Shown in pieces: positions 16,717-24,682 of a stretch of 64,000 nt of DNA. Made by a program: the position numbers and the translations under genes. The notes under the pieces are model-generated. The model was not told the origin of the DNA. It searched no databases and worked only from the letters and a program-made list of their open reading frames with translations. The stretch is from NCEH01 sp002257205 (GTDB taxonomy: Bacteria; Pseudomonadota; Alphaproteobacteria; Rhizobiales; Xanthobacteraceae): NCBI RefSeq assembly GCF_043195105.1, contig NZ_JBAFWO010000001.1; one strand, written 5' to 3'. Numbering within the stretch: the first letter of the stretch is position 1; the number at the start of each line of letters is the position of its first letter.

Positions 16717-17004
16717 TCAGGTCAAAGAGCTGAGACGCTCGAAGATGGCGCGCGCCATATGCCGCGAACCATTGCGGTCATACGCCTCGGCCAGTCTCAG
16801 TAACCCCTCTTCCGAGGCAATGGCTTGAGCGGTCCCGGTATGCTCTTCTGACAGCATCCAATAGATATCCGCCGCCTGACACGTTCGGCCTTCATTCTGA
16901 TAGCGCTGCGCCATGGCCAGAAGCTGATCCAGGCCCCGGTGAACCACATCCCATCTGCGTTCTTGCCATAGGACGCCACGCGCCGCCGATTGTTCAATCT
17001 GCAT
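16717..17004 (-). CDS. small TPR-like protein at the end of the gas vesicle locus
   Basis: A 95-residue helical protein, last on the strand of the gas vesicle genes. Its sequence gives two helix-turn-helix units that look TPR-like: MAQRYQNEGRTCQAADIYWM and RLAEAYDRNGSRHMARAIFE. The ATG at 17004 is preceded by a strong GAGGAGGAG; the GTG at 17022 overlaps that site. An unusually AT-rich block lies between it and gvpK, so it may have its own promoter. I do not recognise the family; a scaffolding or regulatory role in vesicle assembly is possible. Confidence 0.65.
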   Translation of the reverse strand: MQIEQSAARGVLWQERRWDVVHRGLDQLLAMAQRYQNEGRTCQAADIYWMLSEEHTGTAQAIASEEGLLRLAEAYDRNGSRHMARAIFERLSSLT

Positions 17005-17030
17005 AGCACTTCTCCTCCTCACATACTTGA

Positions 17031-17170
17031 AGAGCGATAATATTTTGAGAATATCATAAAATAAATTATCAAAAAATTCAATTATATATTTAACATAATT
17101 AAAATATTATATAATATATATGTATAATAATGGATTGCAGCATTTAGGTATAATATTTTTCCTACGAATT
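17031..17170. promoter_or_regulatory. AT-rich island upstream of the TPR-like gene
   Basis: About 140 bases of almost pure A/T inside a GC-rich region, with many TATAAT-like stretches (for example ATATTATATAATATATATG). It separates the TPR-like gene from gvpK. It could contain the promoter of the TPR-like gene or a site for an AT-binding nucleoid protein; no single promoter can be fixed. Confidence 0.5.
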
Positions 17171-17235
17171 GCAAACAACTTGCGTGATCGTGAGGGGTTT
17201 TTGTTCGAAAGTCATCATCGTCACTCCACAGGCGC

Positions 17236-17541
17236 TCATAATCCGTCGAGAGGAATATTCAGCTTGAGGGAGATGTCGCCCTCCTCAAGGCCGAAGTGCC
17301 GGCGCAGCTCCTCCATCTTCTGTTCCAGGCGCAGCAGGGCGAGACCGAGCCGCTCGATTTCCTCCTCGCTCAGCGTGCCGCCCTCCACCCGGCGGATGGC
17401 CTGACGCTCCACCACCTGTCGCACCGTCTCCACCAGCATCAGAACCAGCCGGACGAGGCCCTGTTCCACCCGGTCGGGATCAATGTCGATACGGCCCCTG
17501 AGCGCCGCGTCGAGGGTCTCGTGCGTGCATTCCGCGGTCAT
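17236..17541 (-). CDS. gvpK: gas vesicle protein GvpK
   Basis: A 101-residue GvpK-family protein, essential for vesicle formation in characterised systems. The family core is visible: RIDIDPDRVEQGLVRLVLML, then VRQVVERQAIRRVEGGTLSE, and a C-terminal EKM..L...FGLEEGDISLKL. The start at 17541 (MTAECTHETL) overlaps the end of the upstream gvpF/L gene by 4 bases; the longer open frame upstream is a shadow. It is followed by the AT-rich island. Confidence 0.93.
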   Translation of the reverse strand: MTAECTHETLDAALRGRIDIDPDRVEQGLVRLVLMLVETVRQVVERQAIRRVEGGTLSEEEIERLGLALLRLEQKMEELRRHFGLEEGDISLKLNIPLDGL

Positions 17542-18233
17542 GGGCCGCCTCCACTCAGGTTGGGGTCGGAAAAGGAATAGGGCGGCCAGGGGCCGGTCAC
17601 GGTGATGCCGAGGTCCGGGCGCAGGTGTTGCAGGGCGGAAACGTCGGCGAGGAACGAGGACGCAAAGGCGCGCAATACGAGGAACGACGCCCGCAGGTCC
17701 GGCTGGGAGGGGGAGCGCGCCCACAGCAGACGGTCTGTCGCATGGGTCGCGAGCCCGTCATGGGGAAACTCCGCCGTGGAGGACGGCCAGCCCCTTTCGC
17801 GCCGCGCAAGGGTGCGCAGATGGCTCGCGCCCGGCCCGCGCCCGTCCAGCCGCGACAACGGACCGGTGGCCGGGTCGGGGATCTCGGGCAGGCCGGCCAC
17901 CCGCAAGGCGAACTCCAGGCAATGGCGCACCCGGTCAAGCTGTGTGCTGAGAACGTCGTGATGGCGCGTCAGCAGGTGGCGGCAGGCGGCGGCGTCTTCC
18001 GTCAGCGTACCGAACCGCAACGGCAGCATCGTGCGTCCCTCCATGAGAGCGCCCACCACCTCCTGGTGGCGCAGGACATGGGCCGCATTGGGCGCGATCG
18101 TCGCATCCGCGATGTCGCTGACGGCGCAGGCCAGGCCGCACGCCTCCACGAACATCGGCGTTCCCCCCCCGATGCCGGTGGGCATCGGGATTGTCGGGGG
18201 TGGAGATTCCAGGATCGCATAAAGATAGAGCAT
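17538..18233 (-). CDS. gvpF/L: GvpF/GvpL-family gas vesicle protein (third copy)
   Basis: A 231-residue GvpF/L-family protein. The family landmarks are the N-terminal MLYLYAILE strand, the MLPLRFGTL segment near residue 70, and the C-terminal ITVTGPWPPYSFS. GvpF/L proteins bind GvpA and act in nucleation of the vesicle. It starts 5 bases after the end of the GvpM/S-like gene and overlaps gvpK by 4 bases. It is one of four GvpF/L-related proteins in this locus, each divergent, suggesting distinct roles in the assembly complex. Confidence 0.9.
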   Translation of the reverse strand: MLYLYAILESPPPTIPMPTGIGGGTPMFVEACGLACAVSDIADATIAPNAAHVLRHQEVVGALMEGRTMLPLRFGTLTEDAAACRHLLTRHHDVLSTQLDRVRHCLEFALRVAGLPEIPDPATGPLSRLDGRGPGASHLRTLARRERGWPSSTAEFPHDGLATHATDRLLWARSPSQPDLRASFLVLRAFASSFLADVSALQHLRPDLGITVTGPWPPYSFSDPNLSGGGP

Positions 18234-18238
18234 GGCAT

Positions 18239-18475
18239 TTAGCCTGCGTGATGGTTCCGCCCGTCCGGCGGGCTCGCCGCGGCCTCGCGCATTCGGTTCA
18301 CGGTATCGGTGGAGGTCAGGAGTATCTTGAGGCCCAGATAAACGAGATCGACGCCGGCCACCGAGATGGTGGCCTCGCCCCAGAGCACCAGGCCCTTGTG
18401 GAGCACCCGATCCAACAGATCGGCGACCGCAATCTCGCCGGTGGTGCGCGAGGGGATGGGGTTAAGGTCGGACAA
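18239..18475 (-). CDS. GvpA/J-family minor gas vesicle protein (GvpM/GvpS-like)
   Basis: A 78-residue member of the GvpA/GvpJ/GvpM family: VADLLDRVLHKGLVLWGEAT, then ISVAGVDLVYLGLKILLTS. The VDLVYLGLK segment is closer to GvpM/GvpS than to the structural GvpA. Such paralogues are thought to be minor shell or tip components. It overlaps the upstream gvpF/L gene by 14 bases, which implies coupled translation. The letter assignment (M or S) is not firm. Confidence 0.88.
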   Translation of the reverse strand: MSDLNPIPSRTTGEIAVADLLDRVLHKGLVLWGEATISVAGVDLVYLGLKILLTSTDTVNRMREAAASPPDGRNHHAG

Positions 18476-19232
18476 GGCCGTCTCCTGCGAAATTATAGGC
18501 CCCCCAAGGGCCGGTCAGGGCATAGTGCATCCCTTCGTCGGCGTAGGCGCCCTCCAGTTCGGAAAGGCACGCCCGCCAGGCGGGCTCGTCCTGAAGGGCC
18601 ACCAGATAGGCCCCGTTGAGCGCCATCGTGCCCGGCTGCCGATGCAGTTCCGGCGGCTGCAGGGGATTGGAGACCGCCGCCCGGGCGTGGGCGGCGAGAC
18701 GCTGGTGGCTCGTCGTCACGCAATGATTGAGGGCCGCCTCGGCCGCGGCACGGGCCTGCTGTTCCTCCTTCTTGCGCCGGAAGAAGGCCGCGCCCGCGCC
18801 GGGTCCTGCGGGCTCCGGCGCCCGGACCGTGGGGTCCCGAGCCTTCACGAAGAGCTTCACGCCCCATTCCCGGGCGCCGCGCAGGCGGCCGACGGACTGC
18901 TCCAACGCCGCCCGGTGGAGGGCGAGCGCCGCGCCGAGCGCGTCAGCGCCGGAAAACAGGGTGCAGAATTTCAGCGGGAGCACCGTGGCGCGGGTCAGGA
19001 GGGCGCAGACCACCCGCTCGTGGCCCAGCACTCGCGCGTGCGTCCATGGCATGTCCTCCAGGTGCGCCGGCAGCGCCTCGGCCCCGAACAGGTGCTCCGG
19101 CACCGGGCTCGCCACCGCGGCGAGCGCGCCGGAGGACACCTGCCAAACCGGCACGCCGGGCAGGATGCCCTCCGGCAGAAGGTCCATTCCCTCCGGGCCA
19201 TGGTCCGCGATGATCGCGTAGACATACAGCAT
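18462..19232 (-). CDS. gvpF/L: GvpF/GvpL-family gas vesicle protein (second copy)
   Basis: A 256-residue GvpF/L protein. It begins MLYVYAIIADHGPEG at 19232, has the ATVLPLKFCTLF motif near residue 80, and ends with YALTGPWGAYNFA. A basic linker, AAFFRRKKEEQQARAAAEAA, lies in the middle, where other family members have a helical insertion. The open frame upstream of 19232 is not coding. It lies between the J-domain fusion gene and the GvpM/S-like gene on the same strand. Confidence 0.9.
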   Translation of the reverse strand: MLYVYAIIADHGPEGMDLLPEGILPGVPVWQVSSGALAAVASPVPEHLFGAEALPAHLEDMPWTHARVLGHERVVCALLTRATVLPLKFCTLFSGADALGAALALHRAALEQSVGRLRGAREWGVKLFVKARDPTVRAPEPAGPGAGAAFFRRKKEEQQARAAAEAALNHCVTTSHQRLAAHARAAVSNPLQPPELHRQPGTMALNGAYLVALQDEPAWRACLSELEGAYADEGMHYALTGPWGAYNFAGDGLVRP

Positions 19233-19360
19233 GGACACCTCCCGCCTCCTCTGACGCGGACATCTGGTGGTTTTCGGCTCCTCCGTCCTCCCGGCATACC
19301 GGAGGGCGGCATTTCTGTTCGCGGCGCCGCCCCCGCGCATCGCCGGTGCCTGGAGGCGCC

Positions 19361-20374
19361 TCAGTCCGGTAGCGGTTCCTGCTGTCTGCGGAGCGACACT
19401 GGCGCCGCTTCCGCCTGAAGCACCCGATAGGCCGCGGAAAGGTGCAGGAAGCCGGCGGTGTCGCCCTCCTCCTCTGCGTGGAGCGGCCCGGCCGGAGCGG
19501 TTGCGGCCTCCTGATGCACGAGGTCAGGATGGACAAGGCGCAGCGCCCGACGATAGGCGGCTTTCACCGCGTCCGGGCCGGCATCCGGCTCCACGCCCAG
19601 TTCGGCGCGGGCGCCGCGGACCGCCGCCGCCGGCGCCAGATGGACATGGACCGAGGCAAAGCTGTAGGGCGGCAGCGGTCCCACGAGACGGAAGGTGAGC
19701 CCGCCGTCGAACGCCGCGTCCAGCGCTTCCAGAACCTCGACCAGCGCGCCGTCCGTTCCGCGGTCCACCAGCAAGGCGAGGCTGACGACGCCATCGGGTT
19801 CGCTCGGCCCGGTCGTGGCGAGATCCTGCGTGGCGGCCCGCAGGCGCTCCATCACCCGGCAGCGGACCTCCCGCCGCTCCGCCGCCACCAGGCCTTCGAG
19901 CATCGCGCCAAGGGCCCTGCGTGCCGGCGCGTCGCCGCCGTCGGCCGCATGGCGCAATTGCGCGGGAACGTCGGCAAGGCGCCGCGCCACCACGGCGTCG
20001 AGGTTCCAGCGCACGGAGAGGTCCATCTCGAACCGGGAGCCCAGGGCATTGAAGGCGCCCTGGAGCACGTCGGCGCCGTGGCTCAGCATGTGGCGAACGC
20101 GGCCCTCGTCCTCCAGCACGGTGCCCAGCGCCACCGGCAGCACCGGAGCTTCGGCGAGCAGCCGTTCCATCACCTTCTGGCTGGCGAGGAGCCAGGGCAG
20201 CAGCGCGGCGCGCTCGCGGCCCTTCAGGCCGCCTTCCGGCGCGGCGCCGACCACGGCGGCAAGCGATCCGGCCGTGATGGCCCGCAGGCCGGGCGGCAGG
20301 CCCTCGCGATCCGCGAGGAAGGCGGGACCGATGCTGTCGGCAGGCACCACGGCGAAGACGAGAAGCTCGGTCAT
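19361..20374 (-). CDS. GvpF/GvpL-like protein with a C-terminal J-domain
   Basis: A 337-residue protein with two parts. Residues 1-245 are GvpF/L-like: MTELLVFAVV start, APVLPVALGTVL near residue 80, and LVGPLPPYSFASVHV near residue 240. Residues ~255-322 look like a DnaJ domain: ARAELGVEPDAGPDAVKAAY, then RRALRLVHPDLV with the HPD tripeptide at 282-284, a variable loop, and a last helix ending FLHLSAAYRVLQAE. A J-domain recruits and stimulates Hsp70. The fusion would bring DnaK to GvpA or to the nascent vesicle; that function is inference. It overlaps the AAA ATPase gene by 4 bases. Confidence 0.85.
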   Translation of the reverse strand: MTELLVFAVVPADSIGPAFLADREGLPPGLRAITAGSLAAVVGAAPEGGLKGRERAALLPWLLASQKVMERLLAEAPVLPVALGTVLEDEGRVRHMLSHGADVLQGAFNALGSRFEMDLSVRWNLDAVVARRLADVPAQLRHAADGGDAPARRALGAMLEGLVAAERREVRCRVMERLRAATQDLATTGPSEPDGVVSLALLVDRGTDGALVEVLEALDAAFDGGLTFRLVGPLPPYSFASVHVHLAPAAAVRGARAELGVEPDAGPDAVKAAYRRALRLVHPDLVHQEAATAPAGPLHAEEEGDTAGFLHLSAAYRVLQAEAAPVSLRRQQEPLPD

Positions 20375-22491
20375 GGGGCACGTTCCCTCTTCGTGGCGAT
20401 CAGGGCGTCGTCGAAATGCTGCTGCGTGACCTGCAAGGTGGCCGCGGCTTCATCGCCACCGCGCTCCACCACGTCGCGGATGGCGGCAATGCCGGCATGG
20501 CGGCACAGGGCTTCGAGGTCGGCTCCCACCATGCCTTCGGTGCATGCGGCGAGGGCCGCGAGGTCGACACCCGGCGCCAGCGGCATGCGCCCGGCGTGGA
20601 CATCGAGAATGGCGCGCCGGCTCTCAAGGTCGGGCGCCTGGAACTCCACCAGGAAGTCGAACCGTCCGGGCCGCAGCAAGGCGGCGTCGATCTGGTCCAG
20701 CCGGTTGGTGGCCGCCACCACGGTGACGCCGCGCAGGTCCTCGATGCCGTCGATCTCGGTGAGAAGCTGGGCCACCACCCGGTCCGTCAGGGCGCCGCCG
20801 GTGCCGCCGCGATTGGGGGTGAGGGTGTCGATCTCGTCGAAGAACACGATGCAGGGCGCGGTCTGGCGGGCCTTGCGAAACACTTCGCGTACGCCGCGCT
20901 CGGATTCACCCGCCCACATGGACAAAAGCTGCGGGCCCTTCACGGCGATGAAATTGGCGCCGCTCTCCCCCGCCAGGGCCTTGGCCATCAGGGTCTTGCC
21001 GGTGCCCGGCGCGCCGTAGAACAGGATGCCCTTGGGCGGCTGGATGGCGGCGGCGGCGTAGAGCGCCGCATGTCGGGTGGGCCATTCCACCGTCTCCACC
21101 AGCAGCCGCTTTATGTCCTCGAGGCCGCCCAGGTCCGCCCATCTCTTGTGGGAGGCCTGGGTGACGATCTCGCGCAGCGCACTCGGCTGGGTGCCGGCCT
21201 GGGCGGCGGCGAAATCCTCGGCCGTGACGACCAGCGCCGCAAGCTTCTCCTCCGAGATCCGGCTGTCCTCGAAGTTCAGGTCGGGGATCAGCCGCCGCAG
21301 GGCGCTCATCGCCGCCTCGCGGCACAAAGCGGCGAGGTCCGCCCCCACGAAGCCGGGGGTGTGGAAAGCGAGCCGGGCAAGGTCCACATCGGCGGCCAGC
21401 GGCATGCCCCGGGTATGGATCTCCAGGATTTCCCGGCGCCCGTTCTCGTCGGGCACGCCGACAACGATCTCCCGGTCGAACCGGCCGGGCCGGCGCAGCG
21501 CGGGGTCGATGGCGTTGGGGATATTGGTGGCGGCGATGACGATCACTTGGCCGCGTGACTGGAGCCCATCCATCAGCCCGAGGAGCTGGGCCACAACCCG
21601 GCGCTCCACCTGCCGGTCGCCGCTCATCTCCTCGCGCTTGGGGGCGATGGCGTCCAATTCGTCGATGAAGATGATGGAGGGGGCGTTCTTCTCCGCCTCG
21701 TCGAACATGCGGCGCAACTGCGCTTCGCTCGCCCCGTACATCTTGTCGATGATCTCGGGGCCGTTGAGGTGGATGAAGTGTACGTTGGCTTCCCGCGCCA
21801 CCGCACGCGCGATCAGGGTCTTGCCGGTGCCGGGCGGGCCGTACAGCAGCACGCCCTTCGGGGATTCGATGCCGAGATGCTGGAACACCTCCGGGTGCTT
21901 CAGCGGCAGCTCGATCATCTCGCGGATGCGCCGCACCTCCTTGGAGAGCCCGCCCACGTCCTCATAGGTGACGGCGTTGCCTTCGGCCGCGCCGTCCAGG
22001 CAGCGCACCTGGGTGTCCGGCCCGATCAGCACCGGGCCGGGCGGATCGGAACTTTCCACGGTGAATTCGCGGGTCTGGGCGCCCACCAGCGTGGTGCGCA
22101 CCCGGTCGCCGGCCAGCATGGGAATGCCGTCGAGCAGCCGCATCAGGGTGCGCGGCTCCGGCGCGCGGGTGCGCGAGCCGACCTGGGCCAGGGTGACGGC
22201 GCGGGCTCGCGCCACGGTGGCGGGACGCAGCGTCACCTGCTCGTCGAGGCTGGCACCGGCATTGACGCGCGCAAGGCCGTCCATCTGCACCAGGCTCTGC
22301 CGGCGCATGCCGGCATGCGCCGGCATCACCCGCGCCACCGTGGCGCGGCGGCCGATGATGGACACCACGTCGCCCACGACCACGTCGAGCCGCCGCATGT
22401 CTTCGGGATCGAGCCGGATCAGCCCGCGCCCGACATCCCGGGTGGGCGCCTCGCAGACCCGGAATGTGAAGGCAGCGGGTTCATCGGCCAT
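20371..22491 (-). CDS. CDC48/p97-type double AAA+ ATPase of the gas vesicle locus
   Basis: A 706-residue CDC48-family AAA+ protein. An N-terminal double-psi-barrel-like domain (to ~170) precedes D1, with Walker A GPPGTGKT at 218-225, Walker B IIFIDELDAI and arginine-finger segment RRPGRFDR. D2 has Walker A GAPGTGKT at 493-500, Walker B IVFFDEIDTL and LLRPGRFD. Both rings look active. The family unfolds or extracts proteins from complexes. Its start overlaps the end of gvpJ by 11 bases and its end overlaps the J-domain fusion by 4, so it is part of the operon. A role remodelling Gvp assemblies is inference. Confidence 0.93.
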   Translation of the reverse strand: MADEPAAFTFRVCEAPTRDVGRGLIRLDPEDMRRLDVVVGDVVSIIGRRATVARVMPAHAGMRRQSLVQMDGLARVNAGASLDEQVTLRPATVARARAVTLAQVGSRTRAPEPRTLMRLLDGIPMLAGDRVRTTLVGAQTREFTVESSDPPGPVLIGPDTQVRCLDGAAEGNAVTYEDVGGLSKEVRRIREMIELPLKHPEVFQHLGIESPKGVLLYGPPGTGKTLIARAVAREANVHFIHLNGPEIIDKMYGASEAQLRRMFDEAEKNAPSIIFIDELDAIAPKREEMSGDRQVERRVVAQLLGLMDGLQSRGQVIVIAATNIPNAIDPALRRPGRFDREIVVGVPDENGRREILEIHTRGMPLAADVDLARLAFHTPGFVGADLAALCREAAMSALRRLIPDLNFEDSRISEEKLAALVVTAEDFAAAQAGTQPSALREIVTQASHKRWADLGGLEDIKRLLVETVEWPTRHAALYAAAAIQPPKGILFYGAPGTGKTLMAKALAGESGANFIAVKGPQLLSMWAGESERGVREVFRKARQTAPCIVFFDEIDTLTPNRGGTGGALTDRVVAQLLTEIDGIEDLRGVTVVAATNRLDQIDAALLRPGRFDFLVEFQAPDLESRRAILDVHAGRMPLAPGVDLAALAACTEGMVGADLEALCRHAGIAAIRDVVERGGDEAAATLQVTQQHFDDALIATKRERAP

Positions 22492-22843
22492 GATGCGCCT
22501 CCTGGTTCGCGAGCGTCTGGCCCGCGAGCGCGGGTGCCATCGCCTCGGGCGGCGCCACGGCCGCTTCCAGCCGGTCGAGCCGCTCGCGCAGCAGCCGGTT
22601 CTCCTCCGCCATCTCCCGTGCCTGGGAATTGAGGTTGGGATCGCTCTGCCACCAGTTGATGCCCATGGACATGGCGCGGTCCACCGAGGCCACCACGAGG
22701 CGCAGGCGGATATTCAGCAGTTCCACCTCCACCAGCGAGATGGTGATGTCGCCGGCGATCACGATGCCCTTGTCCAGCACGCGCTCCAGAATGTCCGCCA
22801 GCCCCGCCGCCTGAAGGGAATGCTCCATCCGCTGTTCGCTCAT
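22481..22843 (-). CDS. gvpJ: gas vesicle protein GvpJ
   Basis: A 120-residue GvpA-related protein with the GvpJ pattern: LADILERVLDKGIVIAGDIT, then ISLVEVELLNIRLRLVVASV, then INWWQSDPNLNSQ. The extended C-terminus contains a coiled coil (EMAEENRLLRERLDRLEAAV), longer than in GvpA. GvpJ is a minor component needed early in assembly in characterised clusters. I prefer the Met at 22843 (MSEQRMEHSL) over an ATG 14 codons upstream; either is possible. It overlaps the AAA ATPase gene by 11 bases. Confidence 0.9.
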   Translation of the reverse strand: MSEQRMEHSLQAAGLADILERVLDKGIVIAGDITISLVEVELLNIRLRLVVASVDRAMSMGINWWQSDPNLNSQAREMAEENRLLRERLDRLEAAVAPPEAMAPALAGQTLANQEAHHGR

Positions 22844-22953
22844 CTCTGTCCACTCCCTGTCCGCGTCTTCCCGTCCGGCGGCCATCCGGCGCGCATGCGC
22901 CGTGGCTCATCGGCTTCGACGTGCCCGCGCGCCGCAGCGGCGCGCGGAATTCC

Positions 22954-23232
22954 TCAGGACACCAGCCGCGCCGCGCGCAGGAGAAGGCTGGAGGCGTTGG
23001 CGCGCAGGTGCGAGAAGTCCTCGCACAGGCGGCAATTGAGGTTGTCCGCCTGGCGGTCCTTGCAGGCGAGGAGGTCCTCCGCGACCGCACGGAGGCGGGT
23101 GGCGAAGGCCACTTTTTCCGGCAGGCGCGTCGCGCGATTGAGGGCGCCGGTCAACGCGCGGATCTCAGCTTCCTGCGCCGCGAAGATGCCGGCGGGGCAG
23201 AGGATGCGGGCCTCACCCGTCTCAACGGTCAC
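22954..23232 (-). CDS. small CxxC-containing protein of the gas vesicle locus
   Basis: A 92-residue protein of unrecognised family, coupled to gvpO (4-base overlap) and 110 bases upstream of gvpJ. It is predicted helical, with cysteines at 12, 57, 67 and 70. The arrangement CKDRQADNLNCRLC gives a C-x9-C-xx-C cluster that could bind a metal or form disulphides. No other domain is visible. Its position inside an otherwise gvp-only operon suggests an accessory assembly protein. Confidence 0.7.
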   Translation of the reverse strand: MTVETGEARILCPAGIFAAQEAEIRALTGALNRATRLPEKVAFATRLRAVAEDLLACKDRQADNLNCRLCEDFSHLRANASSLLLRAARLVS

Positions 23233-23492
23233 GGCGCGTCCTCCATCACCTGGTCACGCAGATAGCGGCGCGAGCGGTGGTAGCCGGTCACGTTGCCATC
23301 CCGGTCCAGGATGATGCGGTAGGCGGCCAGCAGATCGGTCGAGGCCGGGATGCGCTTCAGCTCCAGAAGATTGACCGTCATCTCCCAACCGTTTTCGGTC
23401 AGATTGAAGTCCGAGACGCTGTCGGCGGAGAAGCCGGTCAGCTCCTGCACCTGCGTTTTCACCTTGCGGATCAGTTCCAGTGTCGTTGCCAT
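23229..23492 (-). CDS. gvpO: gas vesicle protein GvpO
   Basis: An 87-residue GvpO-family protein. The family core is seen as VQELTGFSADSVSDFNLTEN, then GWEMTVNLLELKRIPASTDL and the terminal GYHRSRRYLRD. In haloarchaea GvpO is needed for vesicle formation and influences gvp transcript levels. It lies between gvpG and the CxxC protein and overlaps the latter by 4 bases. Confidence 0.92.
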   Translation of the reverse strand: MATTLELIRKVKTQVQELTGFSADSVSDFNLTENGWEMTVNLLELKRIPASTDLLAAYRIILDRDGNVTGYHRSRRYLRDQVMEDAP

Positions 23493-23610
23493 AGGCTGCC
23501 TCCTTAGCTCCGCGCGTGCTACCGCGGGGCCGAACCAATTGCCTCAGATCGTCCGGGCGGGCAGCGGAGCCGCCGAGGCGGGAAGCATGCTGCTTTGCGC
23601 GCCGCGCGCT

Positions 23611-23862
23611 TCAAGCGCCGCTACGCGCCCGCTCCCGGGCGATCTTCAGGCGCTCCAGCAGGATTTCCTCCTGCGTCTCGAAATCTGCCTCGCCAATCTC
23701 GCCAGCCTCGAGCTGCTGCTCCAGATCGAGGAGCGCGGCCCGGATCACGTTCTCGTCGTAGAGCGTGCGCTCGGCTTGCTCGGCGATGATCCGGGCCAGC
23801 CACAGCACCCCCTTCAAGGGCCCCACGGCCGGTGCGAAAACCACATTGCTCAGAATGCCCAT
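23611..23862 (-). CDS. gvpG: gas vesicle protein GvpG
   Basis: An 83-residue GvpG. The N-terminal MGILSNVVFAPAVGPLKGVL, the WLARIIAEQAE helix and the EADFETQEEILLERLK ending are typical. It starts at 23862 (Met before GILSNVV), about 10 bases after the gvpF stop. GvpG partners with GvpF/GvpL in early nucleation complexes. It is a mostly charged helical protein, consistent with a coiled-coil adaptor. Confidence 0.92.
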   Translation of the reverse strand: MGILSNVVFAPAVGPLKGVLWLARIIAEQAERTLYDENVIRAALLDLEQQLEAGEIGEADFETQEEILLERLKIARERARSGA

Positions 23863-23872
23863 AGCCGCCTCC

Positions 23873-24682
23873 CTACCAGTGAATGACAATCGCGACGAAG
23901 TTGTAGGGCGGCACCGGCCCGACGTATTTGAAGGTGAGCCGCCCGCCCCATTCGGCATCCATGGCGCGGATGCTCCGATCGAGTTCGGCCTCGTGCACCG
24001 CCTCCACCAGGAAGGCGCCGTTCATCACCATGCGGTCGCCGATGGGCTTGTTCAGCTTCGTCTTGTGAACGAAGGGCCGCACCCGGCCGAGGATGCGCTC
24101 CTCGTCCTCCCGGCGCTTGCGCTCCAGGGCCTGGCCGATCTGCTCGCCGAGGCGGATGCGCTCGAAATGGGTCTTGTCGGGCGATTTCCCGATGAGGGAA
24201 TCGCGCAGCTTGCGGATGCCGGGATCCTCCGCGAGCACTTCCTCGAACACCACTTCCTCCCGCCACGACGCCTTGAGCCCCAGCTCCATGCGCCCGCGCA
24301 TCTGCTCAAGGTGCGCGGTGAGCTCCTCGCGGCGGCCGCTCAGGATCTTCTCGGCGATCACCTCGGTGCCCACCGCCACGGTGCCGAAGCACACCGGCAG
24401 CAGGGTATGGCTGGCCATCACCTCTTCCAGGACGCGGGTATGGGCCATCATGTGGCGGCGGCTGTTGTCGTACTCGATGCGCGGGGAATCGCTCACCACT
24501 GCCGCGAGGCGTCCCACCGCGAAGGTATGCACCACGTCGCCGCGGCCGCCGATGCCCGGCGCCGCGAAGGTGGCGGGGGCTGGGGCATCGATGATGCCGT
24601 AGAGATATTTGCCCTCCGCGCAGGCCGACGCCTCGTCGGCGGTGCCGTTGGCGGTCATGGTTTCGGTCATGGTTTCCGTCAT
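23873..24682 (-). CDS. gvpF: gas vesicle protein GvpF
   Basis: A 269-residue GvpF/L protein, the most canonical of the four here: KYLYGIIDAPAP, then the HTLLPVCFGTV motif near residue 110, and the C-terminal FKYVGPVPPYNFVAIVI. It sits directly before gvpG, the usual pairing. The first residues contain a small repeat (MTETMTETMTANG), giving three possible start Mets; I used the first (24682), which overlaps the upstream gene by 4 bases. The 510-codon open frame upstream of it is a shadow. Confidence 0.93.
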   Translation of the reverse strand: MTETMTETMTANGTADEASACAEGKYLYGIIDAPAPATFAAPGIGGRGDVVHTFAVGRLAAVVSDSPRIEYDNSRRHMMAHTRVLEEVMASHTLLPVCFGTVAVGTEVIAEKILSGRREELTAHLEQMRGRMELGLKASWREEVVFEEVLAEDPGIRKLRDSLIGKSPDKTHFERIRLGEQIGQALERKRREDEERILGRVRPFVHKTKLNKPIGDRMVMNGAFLVEAVHEAELDRSIRAMDAEWGGRLTFKYVGPVPPYNFVAIVIHW

